In this document: positions 1 to 7,901 of the stretch, piece after piece | Layout: each line of letters starts with the position of its first letter | How positions within the stretch are numbered: the first letter of the stretch is position 1 | Source of the DNA: FEB-10 sp963710645 | GTDB lineage: Bacteria; Acidobacteriota; Thermoanaerobaculia; Thermoanaerobaculales; Sulfomarinibacteraceae | DNA: 64,000 bases | Reading direction: 5' to 3' | NCBI GenBank assembly: GCA_963710645.1 | Contig: CAVQBD010000009.1 | Location: forward strand, 1,674,001-1,738,000 | Translations under genes and position numbers: made by a program | The notes under the pieces: model-generated | Seen by the model: only the letters and a program-made list of their open reading frames with translations | Told to the model about the DNA's origin: nothing | Databases searched by the model: none

Positions 1-47
1 AGCACCTTGGGATCGATCCGCAGCAGAAACGCCTCGCGTTCGGTCAT
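1..47 (-). CDS. Arc-like small protein, N-terminus only (runs off window)
   Basis: Minus-strand gene starting at an ATG whose first base is 47. Its ATG shares an ATGA overlap with the stop codon of the SPFH gene, so the two are translationally coupled. Only 15 full codons are visible (MTEREAFLLRIDPKV). This matches the start of small Arc/ribbon-helix-helix-type proteins that commonly follow SPFH genes, typically written ...FLLRIDPxxxxAL.... The family assignment rests on this short stretch and on the neighbourhood, so it is tentative. If correct, the protein would be a DNA-binding repressor and the obvious candidate to bind the palindrome at 1021-1048. Confidence 0.6.
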   Translation of the reverse strand, partial: MTEREAFLLRIDPKV

Positions 48-1003
48 GTATAGAGGGTGCCGGTGTTGACCACGGGCTGGGTGTGGCGGTCACTGCACAG
101 CACCACCAGCAGGTTGGAAACCATGGCCGCCCGGCGCTCGTCATCGAGTTCGACGATGTTGTCCTTGGCGAGGTGATCCAACGCCATCTGGACCATCCCC
201 ACCGCGCCCTCGACGATCTTGGTGCGCGCCGCCACAACGGCCTGGGCCTGTTGACGCTGCAGCATGGCCGCCGCGATCTCCGGCGAGTAGGCGAGGTGGC
301 TGATCCGCGCTTCGATGACGTTCACACCGGCCTTGTCCAGCCGCTCTTGAATGTCCTGCTGGAGCTGGTCGGAGATTTCTGAGGTGCTGCCCCGCAGGGA
401 CATTTCGTGGTCCTCGCTGTCGTAGGGGTAGCGGCTGGCCAGGTTGCGGAGGGCCGCCTCTGATTGGACGGCCACGAAGTCCTCGTAGTCATCCACCTCG
501 AACATGGCTTCGGCGGTGTTGACAACCCGCCACACCACCACGGCGGAAATATCGACCGGGTTTCCATCGCGGTCGTTGACCTTGGATGGTCTGCCGTGGC
601 TGCGGCTGGCCTTCTGGATCACCTTGCCGCCTTCCGACTTTTGTTCGGGCGTGTGCACCGACCCCGTTTCGAAGTTACGAATTCGCAGCGAGATCTTCTT
701 TTTGGAGAAGAAGGGGTTGACCCAGAAAAAGCCCGACTCGAGAGCCGAGCCCTTGTAGCTTCCAAAGAGCAGCAGAACCCGTGCCTGGTTGGGCGCGATG
801 GCCATGTAGCCAAACAGCGCTATGAAGCCCGCCGCGAAGAGCACCACGCCGAGGACCAGTTGGAGAAGGCCGCCTTCGGAGTTGTAGTCTCCGAGGTCGA
901 TGACCCCCACGATGAAGAACCAGGGACCGGCGATCAACAGGGCGATGGTCACAAGTAACGGGATCCAGCCTGAGATGGGTTTATAGGTCTTTTCTGCAGT
1001 CAT
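44..1003 (-). CDS. SPFH/band-7 domain membrane protein
   Basis: A 319-residue protein with two hydrophobic segments near the N-terminus (about residues 13-35 and 44-66), then a stomatin/prohibitin-like SPFH domain (about 70-260), including the N-P-F-F turn, V-D-I-S-A-V-V-V-W-R-V, and the helical region ending in LQRQQAQAVVAARTKIVEGA. SPFH proteins form membrane-associated oligomers thought to organise membrane microdomains; no enzymatic role is implied. A good Shine-Dalgarno (GGAGGTG) precedes the ATG. The gene overlaps the following small Arc-like gene by ATGA. A 28-bp nested palindrome sits directly upstream and probably controls the pair. Family assignment is firm; the exact cellular role is unknown. 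Confidence 0.88.
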   Translation of the reverse strand: MTAEKTYKPISGWIPLLVTIALLIAGPWFFIVGVIDLGDYNSEGGLLQLVLGVVLFAAGFIALFGYMAIAPNQARVLLLFGSYKGSALESGFFWVNPFFSKKKISLRIRNFETGSVHTPEQKSEGGKVIQKASRSHGRPSKVNDRDGNPVDISAVVVWRVVNTAEAMFEVDDYEDFVAVQSEAALRNLASRYPYDSEDHEMSLRGSTSEISDQLQQDIQERLDKAGVNVIEARISHLAYSPEIAAAMLQRQQAQAVVAARTKIVEGAVGMVQMALDHLAKDNIVELDDERRAAMVSNLLVVLCSDRHTQPVVNTGTLYT

Positions 1004-1020
1004 TGGACACCTCCATGTCT

Positions 1021-1048
1021 GATACTAATATGATATCACATTAGTATC
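1021..1048. promoter_or_regulatory. 28-bp nested palindromic operator upstream of the SPFH operon
   Basis: The outer arms GATACTAAT (1021-1029) and ATTAGTATC (1040-1048) are perfect inverted repeats. They enclose the perfect 8-bp palindrome TGATATCA (1031-1038). Only the pair 1030/1039 fails to match, so 13 of 14 base pairs are symmetric. It lies 18 bp upstream of the SPFH start codon. The repeated GATA(T/C) half-sites suggest cooperative binding by a small repressor, plausibly the Arc-like product of the same operon (inference). Confidence 0.7.
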
Positions 1049-1167
1049 ATACGCAGCGGCAGCCAATTTGTTCCATTTCCCTTGCGCCACCGTTCGGACC
1101 ACGGGTCCGCACCGACGATGCAACTGGCCTCGAGGGAGGTGGAGGAAGAGAATTGAGTAATGTAAAG

Positions 1168-1200
1168 AAAAGCCGCCCAGGTCGAGGGCGGCTTTTTGGA
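1168..1200 (-). terminator. Rho-independent terminator of the TPR lipoprotein gene
   Basis: Perfect 11-bp stem AAAAGCCGCCC (1168-1178) / GGGCGGCTTTT (1186-1196) with a 7-nt loop. On the minus strand the stem is followed by a T-rich tract. It lies just downstream of the gene ending at 1211. Confidence 0.85.
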
Positions 1201-1210
1201 AGCGTCCGCC

Positions 1211-2887
1211 TCAGACCCCGGGCTGGCAGAAACAGGACGAACGCAGGGTCGTGTCGGCCTGGGCCCATACCGTTTCGAAGCGGGCTTCGGCCACCTCGGC
1301 CTCGGCTGCCCGATCCTGCATTCTGAGGGCGCGAGCGAGGCCATAGAGCGACCACCCGTTGTCGGGCAAGCGGGCCAGGTCCTCCCGGTAGACCTTCTCG
1401 GCGTCCGCCCATCGGCGTTCCTGCATCAGGGTCGCACCGAGGGCGTGGCGAATGGGTTGGATCCAGTCAGGAGGCTCATCGTAGTTGAGAGCATCCTCAC
1501 GGTCTGCCGCCTCGTACAACACATCGATTCCCTCGTTCTTTTTGCCCTCCCGGTACAGAATCTCACCTTCCACCAGGCGATCGGCAACGTCCAACAGATC
1601 ATTGGCCTGGTTGTTGCCGAAGAAGGCGTCCTCGGGGAGCATTTCGCGCTGTTTGAGGAAGGCGGCCTGCTCCACTCGCGCCTCCTCGGGCCGGTCAAGC
1701 GCCGCGAGCGCCACCGCACGGGCGGCGTGGTGTATCGACCTTGTGAAGGGGAGGTAGTTCGCCGGCTCCGGCTCCTCGAGGATCTCCTTCCAGCGACCAA
1801 AGCGCATCAGCACCTCGTAGGGCATGGCGACGAAGCCGTCCGCCCAGATGGCGTTCTCTTCGAGCCAGTCGGTGGGAATGTCGTCCACAAGCTCGCGGAT
1901 CGACGCCATGGCCATTTCACTCCGTCCAACCATCATTGCCGAATAGGCCTTCATGTGGTGGTTGTGCGACATATACAGCCGATAGAAGTCGGGTGGCTCG
2001 AGGGCCAGGTCCCGGTAGGCTCGATCAGCCTCGATGGCCTTGGTGTTGGCCACGATGGCTTCCTCCCAGCGGCCTCTGAGAACGTCGATGTGGGACGGCA
2101 TGTGCACCATGTGCCCGAGCCCTGGCATGAGGTTGCGGAGACGATCGGCGGCTTCATCGGCACGCGCGGGGTCGTCCGATGCCTCGACCGTGTGGATGTA
2201 GAGATGGAGGGCGAGCGGGTGGTTGGGGTGTTGTGCCAGGACATCCTCGAGCAGGGCTACGGATTCGGGGGTCCATTCCTTGGCCGAGCCGTCGTGGTTC
2301 CACAGATCCCACGGGTGGAGGTCCAGGAGGGACTCGGCGTACAGCGCACCAACGTCACCGTCGTCCGGGAACCGTCCGTAGACCTCGGCCATGGCTTCGG
2401 CAAAGGCCTGATCGAGCGGGCCACGGTCCTCGGGTTGGGGTGAAGCGTACCGGGTGTTCACTGCCTCGATCAGCGCACGGTCGGCGCCGTCTTCGAGGGA
2501 TCCTGACAACCGGAGGGCCTCCTGAGCGGCTTCGAAGGCCTCGGCCTCACGAGCTGGAGCGACGACGGAGTTGTTGATGTGGGGACCGTTGGCGTAGGCG
2601 ATGCCCCAGAAGGCCATGGCGCAGCCGGGGTCGGCCTCGGCCGCGCTCCGGAAGGATCGAATCGCCTCGTCGTGGTTGAAGGCATACAAAAAGGCCAGCC
2701 CCTGATCGAAGTAAACCTGTGCCTCCTCGGAATCGGTTGCCACAGCTCGGTGGTGGGGCCCGGTGCCCTCAAAGAGTGGCTGGCTGTTCACCACGGTGTC
2801 GGTGGACGATCCGCCGCAGGCTGCCAGTGTCACGGTAAGTACCGCCGCGGCGCACCTTCTGAAACGATTGAGGTGGATGAGATTCAT
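1211..2887 (-). CDS. TPR-containing lipoprotein
   Basis: A 558-residue protein with a lipoprotein signal peptide: basic n-region, hydrophobic core and lipobox LAAC with Cys near residue 24. The remainder is a helical TPR array. Readable repeats include YFDQGLAFLYAFNHDEAIRS followed by FRSAAEADPGCAMAFWGIAYA, and a C-terminal set with RWADAEKVYREDLARLPDNG. No catalytic motif is visible. RBS AAGGAG lies 9 nt before the ATG. It is likely anchored in the periplasm or outer membrane as a scaffold. It stands alone between its own terminator and the sigma-54 regulator. Related proteins are abundant but uncharacterised in Acidobacteriota. Confidence 0.85.
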   Translation of the reverse strand: MNLIHLNRFRRCAAAVLTVTLAACGGSSTDTVVNSQPLFEGTGPHHRAVATDSEEAQVYFDQGLAFLYAFNHDEAIRSFRSAAEADPGCAMAFWGIAYANGPHINNSVVAPAREAEAFEAAQEALRLSGSLEDGADRALIEAVNTRYASPQPEDRGPLDQAFAEAMAEVYGRFPDDGDVGALYAESLLDLHPWDLWNHDGSAKEWTPESVALLEDVLAQHPNHPLALHLYIHTVEASDDPARADEAADRLRNLMPGLGHMVHMPSHIDVLRGRWEEAIVANTKAIEADRAYRDLALEPPDFYRLYMSHNHHMKAYSAMMVGRSEMAMASIRELVDDIPTDWLEENAIWADGFVAMPYEVLMRFGRWKEILEEPEPANYLPFTRSIHHAARAVALAALDRPEEARVEQAAFLKQREMLPEDAFFGNNQANDLLDVADRLVEGEILYREGKKNEGIDVLYEAADREDALNYDEPPDWIQPIRHALGATLMQERRWADAEKVYREDLARLPDNGWSLYGLARALRMQDRAAEAEVAEARFETVWAQADTTLRSSCFCQPGV

Positions 2888-2982
2888 TTTCAGGGACTCC
2901 TTGGGCCAATAATCACATGATCCGAGAGAATGTCAATTTCATCGTCGGTTGGGAAGTTCGACGGTATTCACTGTCAGTCAGT

Positions 2983-4398
2983 TCATTTGTCCCTGTGTTT
3001 TCTCGTCGTGCGGCCGTCCTCTGGCGGCAGATCGATCGCCAATCGGCGGATCTTGCGATGCAACGTGGTCTTGTGGATGCCGAGCTCACGGGCGGCTTCG
3101 GTGCGATTCCAGCGATTGCGGGCCAACACGTCGCGGATGAAGGACGCCTCGACATCTTCGAGGAGGACTGGGGCTTTTTCGCCTTCAATACACTTCTTTG
3201 CGAGGAGCCAATCCGGAAGGTCGTGCTCCTGGACCTGTCCGCCGGAACACATTACGTAGCCGTGTTCCACGATGTTCTCGAGCTCCCGTACGTTGCCAGG
3301 GTAGTCGTAGTCCATCAGGCGTTTGACAGCTCCGCGGGAGATGCCTTCAATGACCTTTCCACGGGTCGTCGAGAGGCGGCGGAGAAAGCTCTCGGCCAAC
3401 GGCAGGATGTCGGCCGTGCGCTCACGAAGGGGCGGCATCTCGAGGCGGATAACGTTGATGCGGTAGTAAAGATCCTGCCGGAACGACCCGGCTCCGACCA
3501 TTTTCGACAGGTTTTGATTCGTGGCTGTGATGATTCGTACATCGGCCGAGACGCTGCGAACGTCGCCGAGAGGCTCGAAAACCCGCTCTTGGAGCAATCG
3601 CAGGATCTTGACCTGGAGGGGCAACGGCATATCGCCGATTTCGTCCAGGAAAAGGGTGCCTCCCTCGGCCGCCTCGACCCGTCCGGGCTTGTCTGAGTCG
3701 GCGCCGGTGAATGCTCCCTTGCGGTAGCCGAAGAGCTCGGATTCGAGGAGTGCTTCGGGAAGCGCTCCGCAGTTGATTGTCACCATCGGGCTATCGCGCC
3801 GTGAACTCTCGTGATGAATGGCGCGCGCCAAGAGCCCCTTGCCGGTCCCGCTCTCTCCCTCGATGAGAACCGTGCTGTCGCTCTGCGCGATGGTGGGAAC
3901 AATCTCCAGCAGCTTCTTGACTCGTGCGTCGGCCGTGATGATTCGGCTGTCCCCCGTCAGACCTTCCACATCCGACAGTAGGGCTCGCACGAGGTTGAGG
4001 TCGCGAAACGTCTCGACGCCGCCTACGACCTGGCCGTCGTGATCCCGGAGCAGGGCGGTGGAAACGGTGACTGGAATTCTGAGCCCGGAATCGTCACGAA
4101 TGTGAATGAGGAGATTGACGATCGGTTTGCCGGTTTCCATGGTGTATCTGAGGGCGCACGCCTCGTCACAGATATTGGACCGGAAGACCTCACAACATGG
4201 CCTGCCCAGAGCGTCTTCACGGCGGACGCCCAGGGTCCGTTCCGCGGCGTCGTTGAAGCACGTGATGCGCCATTCTCCATCGACGGCGAAAACGCCGTCC
4301 GAGATGCTGTTGACCACGGCTTCGAACCGATCGTCGCGGCGTCGTTTGCCGGCTGGGTTGTCCGCGGTCTCTCGTTCCAAATTCCTGTGGGTCGTCAT
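2983..4398 (-). CDS. Sigma-54-dependent activator: PAS, AAA+, Fis HTH
   Basis: Enhancer-binding protein of 471 residues. A PAS domain (about 24-135) contains C68, C69, C77 and C81, an arrangement that suggests redox or Fe-S sensing (inference). The AAA+ domain has Walker A GESGTGKG (181-188), the sigma-54-contacting loop GAFTGA (228-233) and Walker B GGTLFLDEIGD (246-256). A Fis-type HTH at the C-terminus reads NRTEAARELGIHKTTLHRKI. There is no receiver domain, so activation is probably by direct sensing. The start at 4398 was chosen because GGGAGAGG precedes it and the longer upstream extension lacks homology-like sequence. It is transcribed divergently from an operon with a -24/-12 promoter, which is its most likely target. 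Confidence 0.92.
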   Translation of the reverse strand: MTTHRNLERETADNPAGKRRRDDRFEAVVNSISDGVFAVDGEWRITCFNDAAERTLGVRREDALGRPCCEVFRSNICDEACALRYTMETGKPIVNLLIHIRDDSGLRIPVTVSTALLRDHDGQVVGGVETFRDLNLVRALLSDVEGLTGDSRIITADARVKKLLEIVPTIAQSDSTVLIEGESGTGKGLLARAIHHESSRRDSPMVTINCGALPEALLESELFGYRKGAFTGADSDKPGRVEAAEGGTLFLDEIGDMPLPLQVKILRLLQERVFEPLGDVRSVSADVRIITATNQNLSKMVGAGSFRQDLYYRINVIRLEMPPLRERTADILPLAESFLRRLSTTRGKVIEGISRGAVKRLMDYDYPGNVRELENIVEHGYVMCSGGQVQEHDLPDWLLAKKCIEGEKAPVLLEDVEASFIRDVLARNRWNRTEAARELGIHKTTLHRKIRRLAIDLPPEDGRTTRKHRDK

Positions 4399-4457
4399 GA
4401 TGCCTCTCCCTCGCTCGGCGTCCGTCAATAGAAGCGAAAATGCCACTGTTTTCGAAA

Positions 4458-4480
4458 TCAGAGTAGCGTAAATGCTCTGA
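4458..4480. promoter_or_regulatory. Putative upstream activating sequence for the sigma-54 activator
   Basis: Inverted repeat TCAGAGTA (4458-4465) / TGCTCTGA (4473-4480) with a 7-bp spacer; 7 of 8 positions are symmetric. It lies about 98-120 bp upstream of the -24 element, the usual range for enhancer-binding protein sites, and just upstream of the regulator gene itself. Assignment as binding site is inferred from symmetry and spacing. Confidence 0.55.
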
Positions 4481-4575
4481 ATCGTCATCGTGTGTATGGT
4501 GGATCCGCCACCCAATACCGTCCCAAATGCCTGAGATCAAGGGACATACTTCGATCTCGGACCTCAGCGTACGGT

Positions 4576-4592
4576 TTGGCACACGATGTGCT
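4576..4592 (+). promoter_or_regulatory. Sigma-54 (-24/-12) promoter
   Basis: TTGGCACACGATGTGCT has GG and GC separated by exactly 10 bp and closely follows the consensus YTGGCACGrNNNTTGCW. The predicted transcription start is near 4603, giving a leader of about 58 nt to the ATG at 4661. The divergent gene encodes a sigma-54 activator with GAFTGA. Confidence 0.8.
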
Positions 4593-4660
4593 CTATGAGG
4601 ATGTGACGGCGATGATCGGATGATCCGGTGGTCTCGCCAAGAACAGAAAGGAGTCAAGCA

Positions 4661-4849
4661 ATGGAAGCGAAGCACGGAGACACGGTGTACGTCGGACCAG
4701 AACCCCACAAGGCTGCTCGTCCCATGAAGGTGGTGGTGGCGGACAACGGTTGCACCTGGCTGTGTGACGCCAGCGTGGACGAGACCAGGGACCTGGAAGA
4801 ACAGGGCTGCTGGCGGTGCGCCGAGGTTCCCTTCACCCGCAACGACTGA
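4661..4849 (+). CDS. Small Cys-containing protein, 62 aa
   Basis: First gene of the sigma-54 operon. AGAAAGGAG precedes the ATG by a normal distance. The product has four cysteines: one pair in NGCTWLCDAS (C-x3-C) and one in QGCWRCAEV (C-x2-C). Such a pattern could bind a metal or form disulfides. I do not recognise the family, and no membrane segment or signal peptide is present. Position directly behind a strong sigma-54 promoter implies high inducible expression. It may be a small metal- or redox-responsive partner of the downstream proteins (inference). Confidence 0.75.
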   Translation: MEAKHGDTVYVGPEPHKAARPMKVVVADNGCTWLCDASVDETRDLEEQGCWRCAEVPFTRND

Positions 4850-4917
4850 GGGCTTTCGGCGACGGCGGACTCACCGTCCGCCAGGGCCGATCCCTGGATA
4901 CCGAAAGGAAGGACAAA

Positions 4918-5385
4918 ATGGCGACCAAGGCACTCACGAGTCACGACATTTTCAGCTTCCTGCAACCCGAGCAGGTGAATGCGGTCAGCGAAGTGGCCGA
5001 GGTCCAATCGTTCGGGGCGGGCGAAACCGTGTTTGACCGGGGCGAGAGGGCAGACTCCATGTACGCCGTCCTCGAGGGAGAAGTGCGCCTTCAGCTCCCC
5101 CGTGAGGGCGGGGTCAGCCTTCACATCGAGGACCTCCAGAAGGGGGCGCTGTTCGGTTCGTGCGTCTGCTTCGACCTCAGCGAGTACTCCCTGACCGCCG
5201 TGTGTACCCAGAACACTGAGCTGCTCAAGATCAGCGCCTTGGGACTGAAGCGAGTGATGGAGGACGATCTCGCCGTCGGCTACCCGGTTCAGCGGATGAT
5301 TTCGAGGACCTACTTCAGGCGTTACCTCGACACCATGCAGAAGCTCAAGACCGTCGCGGAGGCTCTTTCAATCACAGGCAATTGA
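4918..5385 (+). CDS. Stand-alone cyclic-nucleotide-binding (CNB) domain protein
   Basis: A 155-residue protein that is essentially one CRP-type CNB beta-barrel. Motifs include FGAGETVFDRGERADSMYAV, VLEGEVRLQL and a phosphate-binding-cassette-like stretch KGALFGSCVCF. The C-terminal 35 residues are helical (QRMISRTYFRRYLDTMQKLK) but show no winged-helix DNA-binding domain, so it is not a complete CRP/FNR regulator. Start chosen at 4918, preceded by GGAAGGAC. It sits in the sigma-54 operon between the small Cys protein and the flavoenzyme. It may act as an allosteric or scaffolding subunit responding to a nucleotide or a related ligand. Confidence 0.85.
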   Translation: MATKALTSHDIFSFLQPEQVNAVSEVAEVQSFGAGETVFDRGERADSMYAVLEGEVRLQLPREGGVSLHIEDLQKGALFGSCVCFDLSEYSLTAVCTQNTELLKISALGLKRVMEDDLAVGYPVQRMISRTYFRRYLDTMQKLKTVAEALSITGN

Positions 5386-5416
5386 ATTACTTGAATACCG
5401 AACGGAGCGATGAACG

Positions 5417-7378
5417 GTGATCGAAAAGACATTCACGCCCTTGACGATTGGGCCTGTGGAACTTCCCAATAGATTGGCTTTGGCACCGGTCAAGACCGCC
5501 CTGGGAGGAATCGACGGCAGGGCTACAGCGGGGCACGTCGAGTACTACCGGCGTCGCGCTGTGGGCGGGGCCGGGTTGATCATTGTCGAACCGCTGTACG
5601 TCGATAGCCTCGGCAAGGAGCATCCGCGTCAGCTCGGCGCACACCTTGACGACGTTCATCACGGATTGCGGAAAGTTGTGGAGGCGATTCACTGTAGCGG
5701 TTCGGTCGCTTTTGCCCACCTCAATCACGCCGGTCGCGCCGCCAATCCCAAGGCCATCGGAGGCGCGCCAGAGGCTCCGTCAGCCGTGGCCTGTCCGAGT
5801 ACCGGCGCCAACCCAATTGCAATGACCCGGGATCGAATCGGGAAGGTCGTCGGCACCTATGCGCAGGCGGGTCGCCGGGTCGCCGCGGCCGGTTTTGACG
5901 GCGTCGAGCTGCAGCTCGGGCTTGGCTATCTTCCGGCCCAGTTCCTGTCGCCAAAAACCAACCTCCGCGACGACGACTACCGGTGTGACCCGGAGCGAAG
6001 GTGGCGTTTCGTGGACGAGCTGGTGACGACCCTACGCCAGACCCTAGGTGTCTTGATGGCGCTCACGGTTCGAATATCGGCGGACGAGAAGGTGGAGGGC
6101 GGGCTCGGACTTACCGACGCGATCGAGCTCGCCCGTCGGGTGGAGGCTTGGGGCGTGGACGGCCTCCACGTGGTCAGCGGCTCGGCCTGCGACAGCCCGC
6201 CCTGGTACTACCAGCACATGGCGCTCCCCGGCGGGGTCAACGAGATGCTGGCGGCGACGATCCGATCCGAGGTCACGATACCGGTCCTCGTGGCCGGGCG
6301 ACTGGGTTACCCGGAGCGAATCCGACAGGTTCTAAACGAAGGCATGGCGGACGTCGTGGCCCTGGGGCGCCCACTGGTGGCCGATCCGGACTTCCCGCGC
6401 AAGATGGCGCTCGGCCGGGAGGACGAGATCATGGCGTGCGGATCGTGCCTCCAGGGTTGCCTCGCGCAGGTGAAGGGAGGTGGGCCCATCAGCTGCCTCA
6501 TCAACCCTGAGGTGGGCAAGGAGGGCTCCCCACCGCCGGCCGCGACCGGCCACGGCGAGCGGCTGGTCGTCGTGGGTGGCGGTCCCGCCGGAATGCAGGC
6601 GGCGCTTACCGGCGGGCGTCGAGGATGGGCCGTGACTCTCCTCGAACGTCAGCCGGAGTTGGGCGGCCTGTTCGCCCTCGCGCCGGCCACGCCGGGCAAG
6701 GAGGCGATGGACCGGCCGCTTCAGTCCATGGTGAGGGCGGTGAAGCGCTCCGATATCGACGTTCGCACCGGTTTCGAGGCCACGGTGGACTCTATCCTGG
6801 ACCTCGAGCCGGAACACGTGATCGTGGCAACCGGCTCGCTGCCGGTCATCCCGCCGATCCCGGGTCTGAACGACCCGCTGACCGCGGCCGATGTTCTGAC
6901 CGGCCGCCGATTGCCGGGTCCGCGCGTTCTGATCCTCGGTGGCGGCCTGGTCGGCATCGAAATGGCGGAGAAGCTGGCCGTTCAGGGTCACGAGGTCGTG
7001 GTTGTCGAACTGCTCGCCGACATCGCGCGCGACATGGAGGCGATCACCCGCAAGATGACGCTTCGTCGTCTCCAGGAGCTGCCGATCCGTGTTCATTCAT
7101 CCACCCGTCTGACCCGCCTCGAGGACGGTGAGGCGTTTGCGTTGATCGAGGGCTCTGAGGGCGAGCGGTCCTTGGGGGTGTTCGACTCGGTCCTGGTGGC
7201 AGTGGGTCACGACTCCCACGACCCGCTCTCCCGGGCTCTCGAAGATGCCGGCGTTCCGGTCAGCGTGATCGGTGACGCGTCGCGACCGGGACAGATCCTG
7301 GACGCGACCGGGGGCGGTTATGCCGCGGTTGCTGATCAAATGCGGCTCGCGCCGAGCTTGGAGGGAGTGACCCCATGA
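5417..7378 (+). CDS. NADH:flavin oxidoreductase / 2,4-dienoyl-CoA reductase-like Fe-S flavoprotein
   Basis: A 653-residue enzyme starting with GTG. The N-terminal half is an old-yellow-enzyme TIM barrel (LPNRLALAPV, HLNHAGRAA). A [4Fe-4S] motif C-x2-C-x3-C-x11-C follows at C341, C344, C348 and C360. After it come an FAD-binding GGGPAGM (about 387) and an NAD-binding GGGLVGIEMAE. This is the architecture of FadH and trimethylamine dehydrogenase: electrons pass NAD(P)H to FAD to Fe-S to FMN to substrate. The substrate cannot be told from sequence; enoyl-CoA or another electrophilic alkene is plausible. Its stop overlaps the next gene by ATGA, so expression with UspA is coupled. Confidence 0.9.
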   Translation: MIEKTFTPLTIGPVELPNRLALAPVKTALGGIDGRATAGHVEYYRRRAVGGAGLIIVEPLYVDSLGKEHPRQLGAHLDDVHHGLRKVVEAIHCSGSVAFAHLNHAGRAANPKAIGGAPEAPSAVACPSTGANPIAMTRDRIGKVVGTYAQAGRRVAAAGFDGVELQLGLGYLPAQFLSPKTNLRDDDYRCDPERRWRFVDELVTTLRQTLGVLMALTVRISADEKVEGGLGLTDAIELARRVEAWGVDGLHVVSGSACDSPPWYYQHMALPGGVNEMLAATIRSEVTIPVLVAGRLGYPERIRQVLNEGMADVVALGRPLVADPDFPRKMALGREDEIMACGSCLQGCLAQVKGGGPISCLINPEVGKEGSPPPAATGHGERLVVVGGGPAGMQAALTGGRRGWAVTLLERQPELGGLFALAPATPGKEAMDRPLQSMVRAVKRSDIDVRTGFEATVDSILDLEPEHVIVATGSLPVIPPIPGLNDPLTAADVLTGRRLPGPRVLILGGGLVGIEMAEKLAVQGHEVVVVELLADIARDMEAITRKMTLRRLQELPIRVHSSTRLTRLEDGEAFALIEGSEGERSLGVFDSVLVAVGHDSHDPLSRALEDAGVPVSVIGDASRPGQILDATGGGYAAVADQMRLAPSLEGVTP

Positions 7379-7806
7379 GATATATCGTCGCAACCGATGG
7401 TTCTCGATCCAGCCTCAAGGCCGCCGACTTCCTGGTGAGACAGTCCTGCCCCGGGCTGGAAGACGAGATCTTCGTCATCTACGTCTTCCCGCTCCCCTCC
7501 GATTCGGAGTGCTACGAGGGCGTGGTGTCCCTGCCCACCGACGCCGGCGACGATCGCATCGCCAAGGTCGCGCGACCGATCTTCGAAAAGACATTGGAGG
7601 CCCTGGACGGATTGGAGAGCCGGGTCCATGAGGTGATTTTGATTGGAAATCCGGCCATGGAAATTGTCGAGTTCGCCATGAACCTCAGGGTGGATCTCAT
7701 CGTCGCCGGGACCCGGGGACGGTCACCCGTGCAGGAGCTCTATCTCGGCAGTGTCTCCAGCGCACTGACCCATCGTGCGCCGTGTTCGGTTCTCATCGTC
7801 CGGTGA
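7375..7806 (+). CDS. Universal stress protein (UspA family)
   Basis: A 143-residue single-domain Usp. It starts RYIVATDGSRSS and ends with the ATP-binding signature GTRGRSPVQELYLGSVSSAL followed by RAPCSVLIVR, so it is probably the ATP-binding type. It overlaps the flavoenzyme by ATGA. Universal stress proteins are commonly induced by energy limitation or oxidative stress. Its place in a sigma-54 operon with a redox-type activator fits that role. Confidence 0.93.
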   Translation: MRYIVATDGSRSSLKAADFLVRQSCPGLEDEIFVIYVFPLPSDSECYEGVVSLPTDAGDDRIAKVARPIFEKTLEALDGLESRVHEVILIGNPAMEIVEFAMNLRVDLIVAGTRGRSPVQELYLGSVSSALTHRAPCSVLIVR

Positions 7807-7901
7807 CTCCACCCGGCGTGGGACCCGCTGCTTGTCGTGGCGAAAGGCCCGCCAGGAAGATCCCGGCTCGAGAATCCGCCCGGCGGAACAGGAGGGACGA
7901 C

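Noticed and set aside
4533..4558. GAGATC-14-GATCTC inverted repeat as a second activator site.
   Set aside because: Arms are only 6 bp, the sequence differs from the TCAGAG palindrome, and it lies very close to the -24 element.
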